Source: Chrysemys picta bellii
Taxonomy: Eukaryota; Chordata; Testudines; Emydidae
Assembly (NCBI RefSeq): GCF_011386835.1
Contig: NC_088800.1
Coordinates: 56,635,439 to 56,699,438 of the forward strand
Length of the DNA: 64,000 nucleotides
Direction: 5' to 3'
The notes beneath the pieces are model-generated. The model saw nothing but the letters and a program-made list of their open reading frames with translations, searched no databases and was not told the origin of the DNA. Position 1 is the stretch's first letter, and each line of letters starts with the position of its first letter. The translations under genes and the position numbers were made by a program. This document shows positions 1 through 14,064 of this stretch, piece after piece.

Positions 1-3898
<3,898 letters not shown>

Positions 3899-4345
3899 TA
3901 AGTAGACAGACCATGAGTGCCTGTAGTGGGACTGCTTTGAAAAATGCAGATGGGTTTTCCCTGGGCATTTATTTGGGCAGGGCGGTGATATTTTCTGCTA
4001 TATTGAAGTTGTTGAGATGTACAAATAGTATAATTTGCTTGAATTTCACGAGCCCTTAAGGGCTGTTCAGTGCAGGGATGAACAAAGGAATTGGGCAGCT
4101 CTTCTGTTGCAGTGACAGGTGTGCTTGCCTTCACTTGCACACTTATAGAGTGGGTAGCAAATTTCAGGAGCTCAGTACTGTGTTGTCATCATGAAATTGC
4201 TCTGTGAACATAGACCATTTTTAAACCTTTCAATACTCTTGGCTGCTGAGTATGTCCAAGAAGGACTCTTGCATGGAGCCTAAGGGAGTATCTGTCTTAA
4301 TCAATTCCCTTCCAATGCAGGGGCTTCAGGCATAGGTGTACCTTG

Positions 4346-5465
4346 TGTGATGGGTTCGGTTGCAGAGACCCCCTTGAGGCTATCAGCTGACATGCTGGAA
4401 TTACTTCTGAGCCCATTTTCCACTGCCAGCTTGGGACTCCAGAACCTTGCCTTGTTGAGCCAGACATGCTAGACTGCTGCAACGCAGACCCAGATCTGGT
4501 CCACGCCCCCAAAGCTGCAGATTTTAACCAAAAACTGCTCAGCAAGTCACCCATCTCCAGCACCCAGACACCCAGTTCCCAATGGGATCCAAACCCCAAA
4601 TAAATCCATTTTACTCTGTATAAAGCTTATACAGGGTAAACTCATAAATTGTCCGCCTCTATAACAGTGATAGATCTCCACAGCTGTTTGCTCCCCCAGG
4701 TATTAATCACTTACTCTGGGTTTATTAATAAACAGTTACTTTTTATACTTAATAAAATAAGATTTAAGTGGTTTCAAGTAATAACAGCCAGAACAAAGTA
4801 AGTTACCAAGCAAAATAAAACAAAACAAGAAGTCTAAGCCTAATATATTAAGAAACTGATACAGGAAATATCTCACTCCCAGAGATGTTCCAATAAGCTT
4901 CTTTCACAGACTATACTCCTCCTTAGTCTGGGCCCAATCCTTTCCCCTGGTACAGTTCTTGTTAGTTCCAGCTCAGGTGTAACTCGAGAATTTCTCATGT
5001 CTGGCAGCCTCCTTTGTTCTGTTCCACACCCTTTATGGCTTTGGCCCAAGGCAGGAATCTTTTGTCTCTCTGGGTCCTCACCCCTCCTTCTGAATGGAAA
5101 AGCATCAGGTTTAAGATGGATTCCAGTATCCTGTGACATGGTCACATGTCCTGTGAGACCTCATTCTTCATTACCCACGTCAGGTACACAGGAAGGCTTG
5201 CAGGTAAACAGAGCCATTCACAACCAGTTGTCCTAGTTAATGGAAGCTATCAAGATTCCAAGCACTTTGCATAGTTACAATAGGACTTCAGAGTACTACT
5301 TCATATTTCTAGCTTCAGATACAAGAATGATACATTTATACAAATAGGATGAACACACTCAGTAGATTATAAGCTTTGTAATGACCTTTTGCATAAAGCA
5401 TATTCCACTTGCATTATATTTACACTCATAAGCATATTTCCATAAACATATGAAGTGCAACGTCA
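4346..5465. mobile_element. Solo-LTR-like repeat, 1,120 bp, class unresolved
   Basis: The unit begins TGTGATGGGTTCGG and ends AACGTCA, so it has TG...CA termini. It is flanked on both sides by the same seven bases, TACCTTG (4339-4345 and 5466-5472). It contains AATAAA-type and TTTATTAATAAAC tracts and no coding frame. From memory the phrase set (lines around 4430-4900) is a dispersed family in turtle genomes. An LTR left by recombination is my best reading, but seven bases is long for an LTR target duplication, so the class stays open. Confidence 0.5.
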
Positions 5466-5550
5466 TACCTTGGTCTTTCCTATTCTCTGCATGTGGCACA
5501 TAATTGTATAGTCTCCTCTGGGCTATAATACTTTGGTCTAATTTCACTTG

Positions 5551-6345
5551 ATGGGTTTAACTTGCGCTGTGCAGGTGCTGGGAGGTATTGATGGCCTGTG
5601 ATATACAGGAAGTCAGACTAGATCAAGAGTGGGCAAACTTTTTGGCCCGAGGGCCACATCGGGGAATAGAAATTGTATGGCTGACAAAATTGGGGTTGGG
5701 GTGTGGGAGTGGCTGCAGACTCTGGGGTGGGGCTGGGGATGAGGAGCTTGGGATGTAAGAGGGGCTTTGGGCTGGGACCGAGGGGTTTGGAGGGCAGGAG
5801 GGGGATCAGGACAGAGATGTGGGAAGGAGTGCAGGCTCTGGCTGGGGGTGTGGGCTCTGGGGTGGGGCTGGGGATGAGAGGTTGGGGTGTAGGAGGGGGC
5901 TGGGACTGAGGTTTGAAGGGTGGGAGGGGGATCAGGGCTGGGGCAAGGGGTTGGGGTGTGGGGGAGAGGCTCAGGGGGCGCAGGCTCAGAGTGATGCTTA
6001 CTTCAAGCGGCTTCCAGAAGCAGTGGCATGTCCCTTCTCCAGCTCCTACACGGAGGTGGGGCCAGGCGGCTATGCGCGCTGCCCCATCCGCAGGCGCCGC
6101 CCCTGCAGCTCCCATTGGAGCATGTAGGAGCCAGAGTGGGGCCATGCTGCGGCTTCCAGGAGCCGCGTGGTGCAGCCCCCAACCCAGTGCCCCAGCTGGA
6201 GTGGGGCTGAGCCACATGGTGCGGCTCGCGAGCCTACTTAAAACTGTTTGCGGGCTGAATCCGGTGCGCAGGCCGTAGTTTGCCCACTCCTGGACTAGAT
6301 GATCTTGGTGGTCCCTTCTAACCTTAAACTTTATGATTCTAAGCA
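5551..6345 (+). mobile_element. CR1 LINE 3' tail, split by a hAT insertion
   Basis: The left piece (about 5551-5623, 'GGCCTGTGATATACAGGA' then 'AGTCAGACTAGAT') and the right piece (6301-6345, 'GATCTTGGTGGTCCCTTCTA' then 'TTTATGATTCTA') together make the 3' end of a CR1 retrotransposon. Between them lies the hAT element 5624-6292 with its target duplication. The CR1 piece is 5'-truncated to its terminal 3' UTR and has no coding capacity. Confidence 0.8.
5624..6292. mobile_element. hAT non-autonomous element with 8-bp target duplication
   Basis: The ends are inverted repeats (CAAGAGTGGGCAAACT on the left, AGTTTGCCCACTCCTG on the right, one mismatch). They are flanked by perfect 8-bp duplications GACTAGAT at 5616-5623 and 6293-6300. 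The inside is G-rich, built of degenerate 'GGGGTGGGGCTGGGGATGAG' units, and encodes no transposase. The 247-codon proline-rich open frame on the - strand is a consequence of this composition. The 8-bp duplication and terminal structure are those of the hAT superfamily. Confidence 0.92.
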
Positions 6346-7232
6346 ATATGGAAATACTCAAAGGAAGACCAACATCTCAGTAAGTTCTGTGTGGTTAAAT
6401 CAATGGGTAGCTGCTTTTGATAGGCAGCCTGTCTGCATGCCTGTCATGTGATATTTCAGTAGCAGGTAACTCAGAAGCATAAACAGCAGCAACATGGTGG
6501 GGTCCATTACAGTCACTATTTTCATTGTAATTAATCCTAGTGGTAATTGTGGCTTCTAATCAAGACTGGGGTTTGGATAAAGATGAGCTGCATATAAAGC
6601 TCAGCCTGTCCCAGACAGAGACGGTAGTGGGGTGAGGGAAGGATGTTGAGGGTATGTTGGGTAATTCCTGCTCCACTGTTAAAAAGTTGTCCACCTTTTC
6701 CCCACTGAACTTGCAGTTGGGGTGCTTTCAAATTCCAGATTAGTTCTGGAACCTCAGGTGAGCCCATGAGCACCTTTATGCACTGGTGGCTGTCACATCT
6801 GCTTTGGATTACTGCAGTGTGTAATGTACATGTATAACGTGTAATCTACACACAAACTACTTTGAAGTGACAGCTACCATTGGTATTGGCTTTTGGACTG
6901 GCAAGTTTAGACCATGGATACCTATAACACCTGTTCTTCAATAGCTGTGCTGGTTTCCTATTCTTTTCTGAGTACAGTTCAAGGTTATGACATTGATTCA
7001 TAAACCACAACCTGGCCTAGTTGCTGGCTCTCTGAAGACTCTCCTCTCTTGGGATCTGCCGCACCAATTGAGTGCGGTGGTGTTGTAGCCGTGTTGGTCC
7101 CAGGATATTAGAAAGACAAGGTGGGTGAGGTAATATCTTTTATTAGACCAACTTCTGTTGGTGAGAGAGACAAGATTTTGAGCTATACAGAGCTCTTCCT
7201 CAGGTCTGGGAAAGGTACTCACAGTGTCATAG

Positions 7233-7526
7233 AAAGAACAGGAGTACTTGTGGCACCTTAGAGACTAACAAATTTATTAGAGCATAAGCTTTCGTGGACT
7301 ACAGCCCACTTCTTCGGATGCATATAGAGTGGAATATATATTGAGGAGATATATATACACACAACAATATATATCTCCTCAATATATATTCCACCCTATA
7401 TGCATCCGAAGAAGTGGGCTGTAGTCCACGAAAGCTTATGCTCTAATAAATTTGTTAGTCTCTAAGGTGCCACAAGTACTCCTGTTCTTTTTGCGGATAC
7501 AGACTAACACGGCTGCTACTCTGAAA
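7233..7526. mobile_element. 294-bp inverted Penelope-terminus insertion forming a hairpin
   Basis: The first 258 bp are a near-perfect palindrome: arm 7233-7356, ten-base loop 7357-7366, arm 7367-7490, with one mismatch seen in 124 pairs. The right side continues with 'TTGCGGATACAGACTAACAC' to 7526. Exact 11-bp direct repeats CAGTGTCATAG flank it (7222-7232 and 7527-7537). The arm sequence ('GGAGTACTTGTGGCACC', 'CATAAGCTTTCGTGGACTAC') belongs to a turtle Penelope-like terminal family known to me as dispersed. It therefore looks like an insertion of two head-to-head terminal pieces in one event. Confidence 0.88.
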
Positions 7527-7879
7527 CAGTGTCATAGGTGTTTGACCTTGTATTTAGCTAATTTAGCATAATTAGCTAGCACATATTCTGAGGGACCATT
7601 CAAGGTGAAGTGGCCTGTTAACACCCCTGTAGTCATAGGATAAAAAGTGGGGTTAGTAGGTTACACATTGTAATAATCCATAAATCCAGTGTCTTTATTA
7701 AGACCATGATTTTTAGTGTATAGCAAAGTTGTGATTTTAAGCTCCCAGGCTCATCTGTTGAAAATGTTGAGCAGGTTTTCTTTGAGGATGAGGACTGATA
7801 GGTTAGATATAGAGTGATCACTTAGTGAAAATTGTTCACCCACAGGCGATGTGGTGTTTTTCTTTTACTGTTTTCCTGT

Positions 7880-9130
7880 GTTAGCTCATTCAAGAGCATA
7901 GTGATTGTCTGGTTTCACCCACATAGTTGTAGTTGGGGAATTTAGTGCCCTGGATGAGGTACACCACATGTTGTGATAGGCATGTCTAGCACCCATGGAT
8001 CTTGAAAGGTGTATTGTGTGTGTGTGTGTGTGTGTGTATGGGGGGGGAGTGGGATGTATTGATCATCGTATCAGAGGAGGGTTCTGGCAGGGTCTGGTGC
8101 TACTTAGAGATAGTGTGTCTTGGTCTGTGGGGAGCTTGCTTCTGATGGTGATCTTGAAGAGTTTGGGGGGTGGTTTGAAGCAGGGATTAAGGAAAGATTT
8201 CTTCAGAATAGGGTCCCCATCAAGTATGTGTTTTACTTGTTTGATATCTCGTATGGATTCCAGTGTGGGGTGGTAGGTGACAACTAGGGGTGTAAAATCA
8301 GAGGGAGTTTTATTTCTGTGTTGAAGCTGGTTCTCTCTGAGTATTTGGGCGGCCTGTTCCATGATTACATTTACTTCTCTGGTGAAGTGTCCTTGTTTGG
8401 TGAAAGCAGCTTTGCATGTTTTAAGATGTATAGTCCGGATTTTCTCTTCAGAGTATATTCTGTGGTATCCGAGGACCTGGCTGTAGATAACTGATTTCTT
8501 GGTGAGTTTGGGGTGATTACTGGATCTATGAAGTTAAGTGTGGTGATCTGTGGGTTTCTTATATATAGTTGTCTGTGGTGTTCCATTGCTGAAGCTGATT
8601 ATGGTGTCCAGGAGGTTAATGCTAGTCTGGGAGTGTTCCAGAGAGAGTTTAATGGTAATTATTGAAGTTGTGGTGGAAATCTGAGGGAATTTAAGTTGTC
8701 TGTCCAGAGGCTGAAAATATCATCTATGTATCTCAGGTATATCAATGGTTTTGTGGTATGTTTGTCTAGAAATTCTTCAAGGCGGCCCAGGAAGAGGTTG
8801 GCGTATTGGGGAGCCATCCTAGTACCCAGAGCTGTTCCTATGGTTTGCACAAAGTGTTTATTGTTGAACATAAAATTGTTATGGGTGAGGATGAAATGGA
8901 TGAGTTATGCGATTGTGTTTGGGGTGGATATCTGAGGGTTGTCCATTGTCTTGTAAATATTTGAGGCAGGCAGCTATGCTTTCATTGTGAGGAATGTTGT
9001 TGTATGGGGAAGTGACATCCATGGTGGCAAAGATGGTGTTCTGAGGAAGGTTGTTAATGTTGTGGAGTTTGTGGAGGAAGTCAGTTGTGTCCTGGAGGAA
9101 GCTGGCCCTTTGTGCAGTGAGTGGCTTCAG
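7880..9130 (-). pseudogene. Penelope-like reverse transcriptase and GIY-YIG remnant
   Basis: Read on the - strand from 9130 downward, the first recognisable motif is an N-terminal RT piece (TIFATMDVTSPYNNIPH, about 8985-9040). Next comes ALGTRMAPQYANLFLGRLE with catalytic-type YIDDIF at about 8730-8860. A linker (FTPLVVTYHP, about 8280-8310) follows, then a GIY-YIG-like segment (VVYLIQG ... FPNYNYVGET, about 7915-7966). Frameshifts and stops break it into several frames, and the RT N-terminus is missing. A (GT)n run at about 8015-8037 sits just before the nuclease part. RT plus GIY-YIG identifies the Penelope group; this copy cannot make a full protein. Confidence 0.85.
8015..8048. repeat. 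(GT)n microsatellite with G run
   Basis: About eleven GT dinucleotides are followed by TATG and eight Gs. The tract lies in the linker of the Penelope-like reading frame and adds to its disruption. Confidence 0.9.
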
Positions 9131-9740
9131 GATGATTTTTGAGAGTCCCCATATTCTTTCAGTGAGAGTGCTGTAGCCACTTTCTGCCTGGGAGTTGTAT
9201 CTGCCTGGGTTCCCTTTAATAAAGACACTGGATTTAGGACTTATTACAAGAATCTGTAGCCAACCCTCCTTTTTGTCCTATGACTACAGAGGTGTTAATG
9301 GGCCACTTCACCTTGAATGGTCCCTTTGGGTATGTCTACACTACGAAATTAGGTCGAATTTATAGAAGCCGGTTTTATAGAAATCGGTTTTATACAGTCG
9401 ACTGTGTCCCCACATAAAATGCTTTAAGTGCATTAAGTCGGCGAACCGCGTCCACAGTACCGAGGCTAGCGTCGACTTCCGGAGCGTTGCACAGTGGGTA
9501 GCTATCCCACAGTTCCCGCAGTCTCTGCCGCCCATTGGAATTCTGGGTTGAGATCCCAATGCCTGATGATGCAAAAACAGTGTCGCGGGGGGTTCTGGGT
9601 ACATGTCGTCAGGCCCCTCCCCCTCCATCAGAGCAATGGCAGACAATTGATTCGCACCTTTTTACCTAGGTTACCTGTGCAGACAACATACCACGCCAAG
9701 CATGGAGCCCGCTCAGCTCAGCTCACCGTCACCATATGTC

Positions 9741-9940
9741 ATCTGGGTGCCGGCAGACGTGGTACTGCATTGCTACACAGCAGCAGCTAATTGCCTTTTG
9801 GCAGTAGACAGTGCAATATGACTAGTAGCCGTCATCGGCTATCTGGGTGCTGGCAGATGTGGGGCTGCATTGCTACACAGCAGCAGCTCCTTGCCTTTTG
9901 GCAGTGGATGGTGTATTACGACTGGTATCCGTCATCGTCA
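9741..9940 (+). repeat. 100-bp tandem duplication in Harbinger element
   Basis: Bases 9741-9840 and 9841-9940 are two adjacent 100-bp units. Both open with ATCTGGGTGC, contain GCATTGCTACACAGCAGCAG and TTGCCTTTTGGCAGT, and close with CCGTCATCG. They differ at a scatter of positions, so the duplication is not recent. Confidence 0.9.
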
Positions 9941-11198
9941 TATTCCTCAGTGAGTTCAATCAGAGGCACCTGGGCAGACGTGTTTTGTCTCCTGGCCTAT
10001 TGAACTGTCTTGACAATGATGGCTAGCAGTCGTAGTACAGCATTTTCTGCCAAGCACCCAGAAGATGCCGATGGCTATCAGTCATGCTGCACCGTCTGCT
10101 GCCAGCTTAAGATGTAAAAAATAGATGGACCAGATTTGTTCTGTATTCATTTGCTTCCCCCTCCCTCCGTGAAATCAACGGCCTGCTAAACCCAGGGTTT
10201 TGAGTTCAATCTTTGGGGGGGCCATTCTGTGTGACAATCGTTTGTGTTTCTCCCTGATGCACAGCCACCTTTGTTGATTTTAATTCCCTGTAAGTCATGT
10301 CGTCACTCGTGCCTTCTATCAGCAAGCTGATGCCACCTATCCTCTTCAGCCCGCCACTAGCTCTCTTCAGCCCGCGATTCAGCCCGCCACTTCTTCTCTC
10401 GTTCATATTGTGCTTTTTTGCACTCTGACATTGACTGCATCCACGCATTCTGCTGTGCTCTGTCAGCGTGGGAGGACATCTGGAGCTCCGAGAACATATC
10501 ATCCCGAGTCCGCCGTTTTCTCCTTCTAATCTTCACTAGCCTCTGTGAAAGAGAAACATTTGCAGCTGGTGGAGGAGAAGGAAGAGGTGGTTAAAAAAGA
10601 CACATTTTAGAGAACAATGGGTACACTCTTTCACGTTAAATTTTGCTGTTCACATTACACAGCACATTTGCTTTCATTACAAGGTCGCATTTTTCCTCTT
10701 ATATTGAGGGCCTGCCGGTTTGGTGTGAGAGATCACTCACGCAGTGCCAGGCAACAGATTTCGGCTTGCAGGCAGCCATGGTAAGCCACAGTCTTTTGGC
10801 TTTTTTAACCTTCTTAACGTGGGAATGGTTGAAATAGTAGCGCCCTCATTTCCCATACCAAGCACCCGTTGGGTTGGCCATTTAAAATGGGTTTGCAATG
10901 TAAAAGGAGGGGCTGCGGTTTCCGGGTTAACATGCAGCACAAACCCAACTACTCCACCCCCACCCAATTCTCTGGGATGATCACTTCACCCCTCCCCCTA
11001 CCGCATGGCTAACAGCAGGGAACATTCCTGTTCAGCCGAGCAGGAGTGGGCACCTCTGAATGTCCCCTTAATAAAATCACCCCATTTTAACCAGGTGACT
11101 GTGAATGATATCACTCTCCTGAGGATAACAAAGGGAGATAAGGAATGGATGTTGTCTGCATGCCAGCAAACACCGGGACCATACGCTGCCATGCTTTG

Positions 11199-11642
11199 TT
11201 ATGCATCATCATCATCTTCCGCGTACCCCGAACCCGCTTCCCTGTTGCGTGATTCTCCATTAATGGAGTCAAAGCACACGGTTGGGGTAGTGGTGGCTGC
11301 ACCCCCTAGCATGGCATGCAGCTCCACGTAGAAGCGGCATGTTTGCAGCTCTGCCCCAGACCTTCCATTTGCCTCTCTGGCTTTGTGGTAGGCTTGCCTT
11401 AGCTCCTTAATTTTCACACAGCACTGCTGTGCGTTCCTGTTATGGCCTCTGTCCTTCATGGCCTTTGAGACTTTTTCTAATATTTTGCCATTTTGTTTAC
11501 TGCTACGGAGTTCAACTAGCACTGATTCATCTCCCCATATGGCGAGCAGATACCGTACCTCCCGTTCTGTCCATGCTGGAGCTCTTTTGCCATCCTGGGA
11601 CTCCATCATGGTTACCTGTGCTGATGAGCTCTGTGTGGTCAC
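11199..11642 (-). CDS. Harbinger Myb/SANT-like DNA-binding protein (first exon)
   Basis: The open frame gives 147 residues. Residues about 20-110 form a Myb/SANT-like trihelix domain: a W in APAWTEREVRYLLAIWGD, then a basic helix DRGHNRNAQQCCVKIKELRQAY, then CRFYVELHAMLGG. The C-terminus is acidic. In the Harbinger superfamily this second protein assists nuclear import and DNA binding of the transposase. There is no stop or frameshift, but a downstream exon, as in the copy near 58486, may be needed. The frame sits on the strand opposite to where the transposase is read in the related element. Whether it is expressed cannot be judged. Confidence 0.65.
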   Translation of the reverse strand: MTTQSSSAQVTMMESQDGKRAPAWTEREVRYLLAIWGDESVLVELRSSKQNGKILEKVSKAMKDRGHNRNAQQCCVKIKELRQAYHKAREANGRSGAELQTCRFYVELHAMLGGAATTTPTVCFDSINGESRNREAGSGYAEDDDDA

Positions 11643-12591
11643 GTGTGTTGTCCATGCTGGGCAAACAGGAAATGAAATTCAAAAGTTCGCGGGGCTTTTC
11701 CTGTCTACCTGGTCAGTGCATCTGAATTGAGAGCGCTGTCCAGAGCGGTCACAATGAAGCACTGTGGGATAGCTCCCGGAGGCCAATAACGTCGAATTCC
11801 GTCCACACTACCCCAAATCCGACCCGCAAGGGCCGATTTTAGCGCTAATCCCCTCGTCAGAGGTGGAGTAAAGAAACCGGTTTAAAGGGCCCTTTAAGTT
11901 GAAAAAAAGGGCTTTGTCGTGTAGATGTGTCCAGGCTTAATCCGATTTCACGCTGTTAAATTTGACCTAAACTCATAGTGTAGACCAGGCCTTAGAGACT
12001 ATGTGCTATTTATGCCAACCTATCTGTTCAACCTTGTATTTAGCTGTGACACTGAATACCTTTCCCGGACCTGTAGAACAGCTCTGTGTAGCTTGAAAGC
12101 TTGTCTCTCCCACCAACAAAAGTTGGTCCAGTAAAAGTTATTACCTCACCCATCTTGTCACAGCAGTTGAGTTCATTTGGGGCTATGGAGCTAGCAATTC
12201 CTATACTTATTTGTGATGGTCCTGGTCTCTGGGAGTTCTCAGTTAGGGGCTCTTGACTCTGAAATTACCTCCTCCATCCACTTTGCAGAGTCAGACTTTA
12301 TCAGGCACAATGCAAGGCCCATCTTTTCTGTCAAGCATGGAAGTAAAGGGGGGACTGTTTGTGGGGATCATCCTTTGTACTACCTCTGGAAAATTGTACG
12401 TTCCTAATTATGTAAGTTGTGAGACTGAGCCCTGAGCAATATGGAAGAACACATTTAAGTCAAGCCTAGGGAGGAGTCTAAAATTTACCTCAGCCAGCTA
12501 AGTCCATGTAAAAGATGCTATCCTGTGTTTAGGCAATAGATGTTGTCTGTTAGCTGACCCCAACCTGATCTTGACCTCTTAGCCCATGTAA

Positions 12592-13193
12592 GGGTTTGTC
12601 TAGATTAGGCAAACAGTAGAAATTTGTGCTGAAGCGGTGTGTGATTTGTCTATGCTATGCGATCATGTGCACTTACGGGGAGGCGGGGTTTAAAGTGCAC
12701 TAATGTGTTGCTCATAAATTGGTCTCTGTAGGGTATCTTTAGTGCACACCAGCAGGTCTAGTGTGCTTTAACATAGTGCTGTTTGAAACCGAATTACATT
12801 AGTGCGCAGTGGGGAACCTTTAGGGTATGCCTACACCTGGAGCTTGGCTTGTGATTCCTACCTCGAGGAGATGTACTCGTGCTAGATCTTATCGAGCTAG
12901 CATGCTAAAAATAGTCATGTAGCCAGGGTACAGCAGCGAGCAATAGGAAGGGCTCGCTCCCCCGAGGACAAACCCACACAGACTCCATGGGTATGTACTT
13001 GGGCAGCTAGCTCAAGCCGCTGCCCTTGCTACAGTGATTGCACTACTAACTCTCACATCCCCAGCTCTAAGTGTAGACAGACCTTTAGTGTACACCAGCA
13101 GGGTCTAAGTGGACTAATTAATGTGCAACATGCCACTGTGCTTTAGAAATCCCACCCCAGAAGTGCACATTACTTCACTGTGTAGACAAACCC
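12592..13193. mobile_element. Harbinger-like MITE, outer copy
   Basis: GGGTTTGTCTAGATTAGG on the left pairs with the inverted right end GGGTTTGTCTACACAGTG. The inner phrases AGTGCACTAATGTG and GTGCACATTACTTCAC are also mirrored. It contains a second MITE (12833-13084). No protein is encoded. Confidence 0.75.
12833..13084. mobile_element. Harbinger-like MITE nested in another MITE
   Basis: The left end GGGTATGCCTACACCTGGAG matches the inverted right end GGTCTGTCTACACTTAGAG. TTA within an identical TTTA stands on both sides (12829-12832 and 13084-13087), as expected for the 3-bp Harbinger duplication. About 250 bp, non-coding. Confidence 0.78.
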
Positions 13194-13576
13194 GTAGATG
13201 ATGATTTGTCCTTCCAACGGAGCTAGGGATAGTGAGATGAAGATATTGCATCTGTTTGTTGAATTTTTAAAAAAAATCTGTAATAATGGGTCATGGGAAA
13301 ATAGATCCAATTAATTAATGAGTCTGTGATTAAAATAAAAAAATTGCTGTGGCAAAAGCTAATACCACATTGAATATGTTCATTATTTTCTCACATAATC
13401 AGGATACTAGATGTCATAAACCATAATGGGCTTCTTTATTATTTACCTAAAACATAAAGAATATTTTTGTTGTGAATTGGCACGTCTTGTGCAATGAATA
13501 TGTATTAGTAAGTTTATGTAAATTCTGTTTAGAAAACAGTGCAAGACTAATTTCCTCTTGTACCTCTTTTTCATAG

Positions 13577-13706
13577 TTACTCCCCTTTGGCAGAGGAATT
13601 TTCATGTCAGTTTCCTGGCCATGATTTGCCGTCTGTGCTTTCCAAGTTCTCTTTGCCAGTTTCCTTATCAGAGTTCAAGAATCCGCTAGCTCCGCCAGTA
13701 CAGGAG
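13577..13706 (+). CDS. NPRL3: NPRL3 exon (YSPLAEEFS ... PLAPPVQE)
   Basis: A 130-bp exon. One base completes the Leu codon begun at 3896-3897, followed by 43 codons ([14 protein letters not shown]... to ...NPLAPPVQE). The acceptor is TTTTTCATAG and the donor is GTAAGT. The end is in phase 0 and joins directly to ACT CAG at 37168. The region links the N-terminal longin-type part of NPRL3 to its C-terminal half. No disabling change is seen. The preceding intron is 9.7 kb and the following one 23.5 kb, both swollen by transposons. Confidence 0.95.
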
Positions 13707-14064
13707 GTAAGTTATGGGGGAGCATGTAAAAGCTCATGATTGACAGACACCAGACCCCTCATGATTGATCTGTTTAATGTCAGCATGGGGATGAGAATGT
13801 CCAACTAGGAGCTTTCAGAGCTCTTGTGGATTCAAAAATCTTTCAATTACTGGGCTTCCTAGCCACCCATTCAAATTACTTTACATCCACATGATAAAAA
13901 TCCGTAGGCAGGTCTAGTTGGAACCATTTGAGTGATCTGTGCTGAAAAGCATGTTGCTTAATGAAATTGCTGAGTGTACTCCTTTGCATCTTATAAAATG
14001 CCCTGAGTAAGATGACTAGGGAAAATTGAAAATCAAAATTGGATTGAAAAAAAATGTCCTAGTT

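Larger units (their letters stand above)
9328..11991. mobile_element. PIF/Harbinger element with Myb gene, no transposase
   Basis: Termini are inverted: GGGTATGTCTACACTACGAA on the left, and the right end read backwards is GGCCTGGTCTACACTATGAG. TTT precedes the left end and TTA (11992-11994) follows the right, an imperfect match to the 3-bp duplication of Harbinger. Subterminal stretches near 9360-9520 and 11740-11900 also correspond in inverted order. It carries a Myb/SANT-like frame on the - strand but nothing resembling the DDE transposase. It shares long stretches with the larger Harbinger copy (10260-10300 with 57118-57140; 11090-11200 with 58150-58250). It is inserted in the Penelope-like element. 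Confidence 0.85.
7076..12163 (-). mobile_element. Penelope-like retroelement with terminal inverted copies
   Basis: Left end (about 7080-7220, 'TAGCCGTGTTGGTCC... GAGGTAATATCTTTTATTAG') and right end (about 12095-12163, 'GTCTCTCCCACCAAC... TTATTACCTCACCC') are inverted copies of each other. An imperfect 11-bp duplication flanks the whole (CAATTGAGTGC at 7065-7075, CAGTTGAGTTC at 12164-12174, 9 of 11 equal). Between them the - strand encodes a truncated reverse transcriptase followed by a GIY-YIG-like region, the Penelope order. Two later insertions interrupt it: 7233-7526 and 9328-11991. The net element is about 2.1 kb. Confidence 0.85.

Noticed and set aside
5618..6361. A 247-codon proline-rich open frame on the - strand
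   Set aside because: It coincides with the G-rich hAT element 5624-6292 and runs through its inverted ends; low complexity, no domain.
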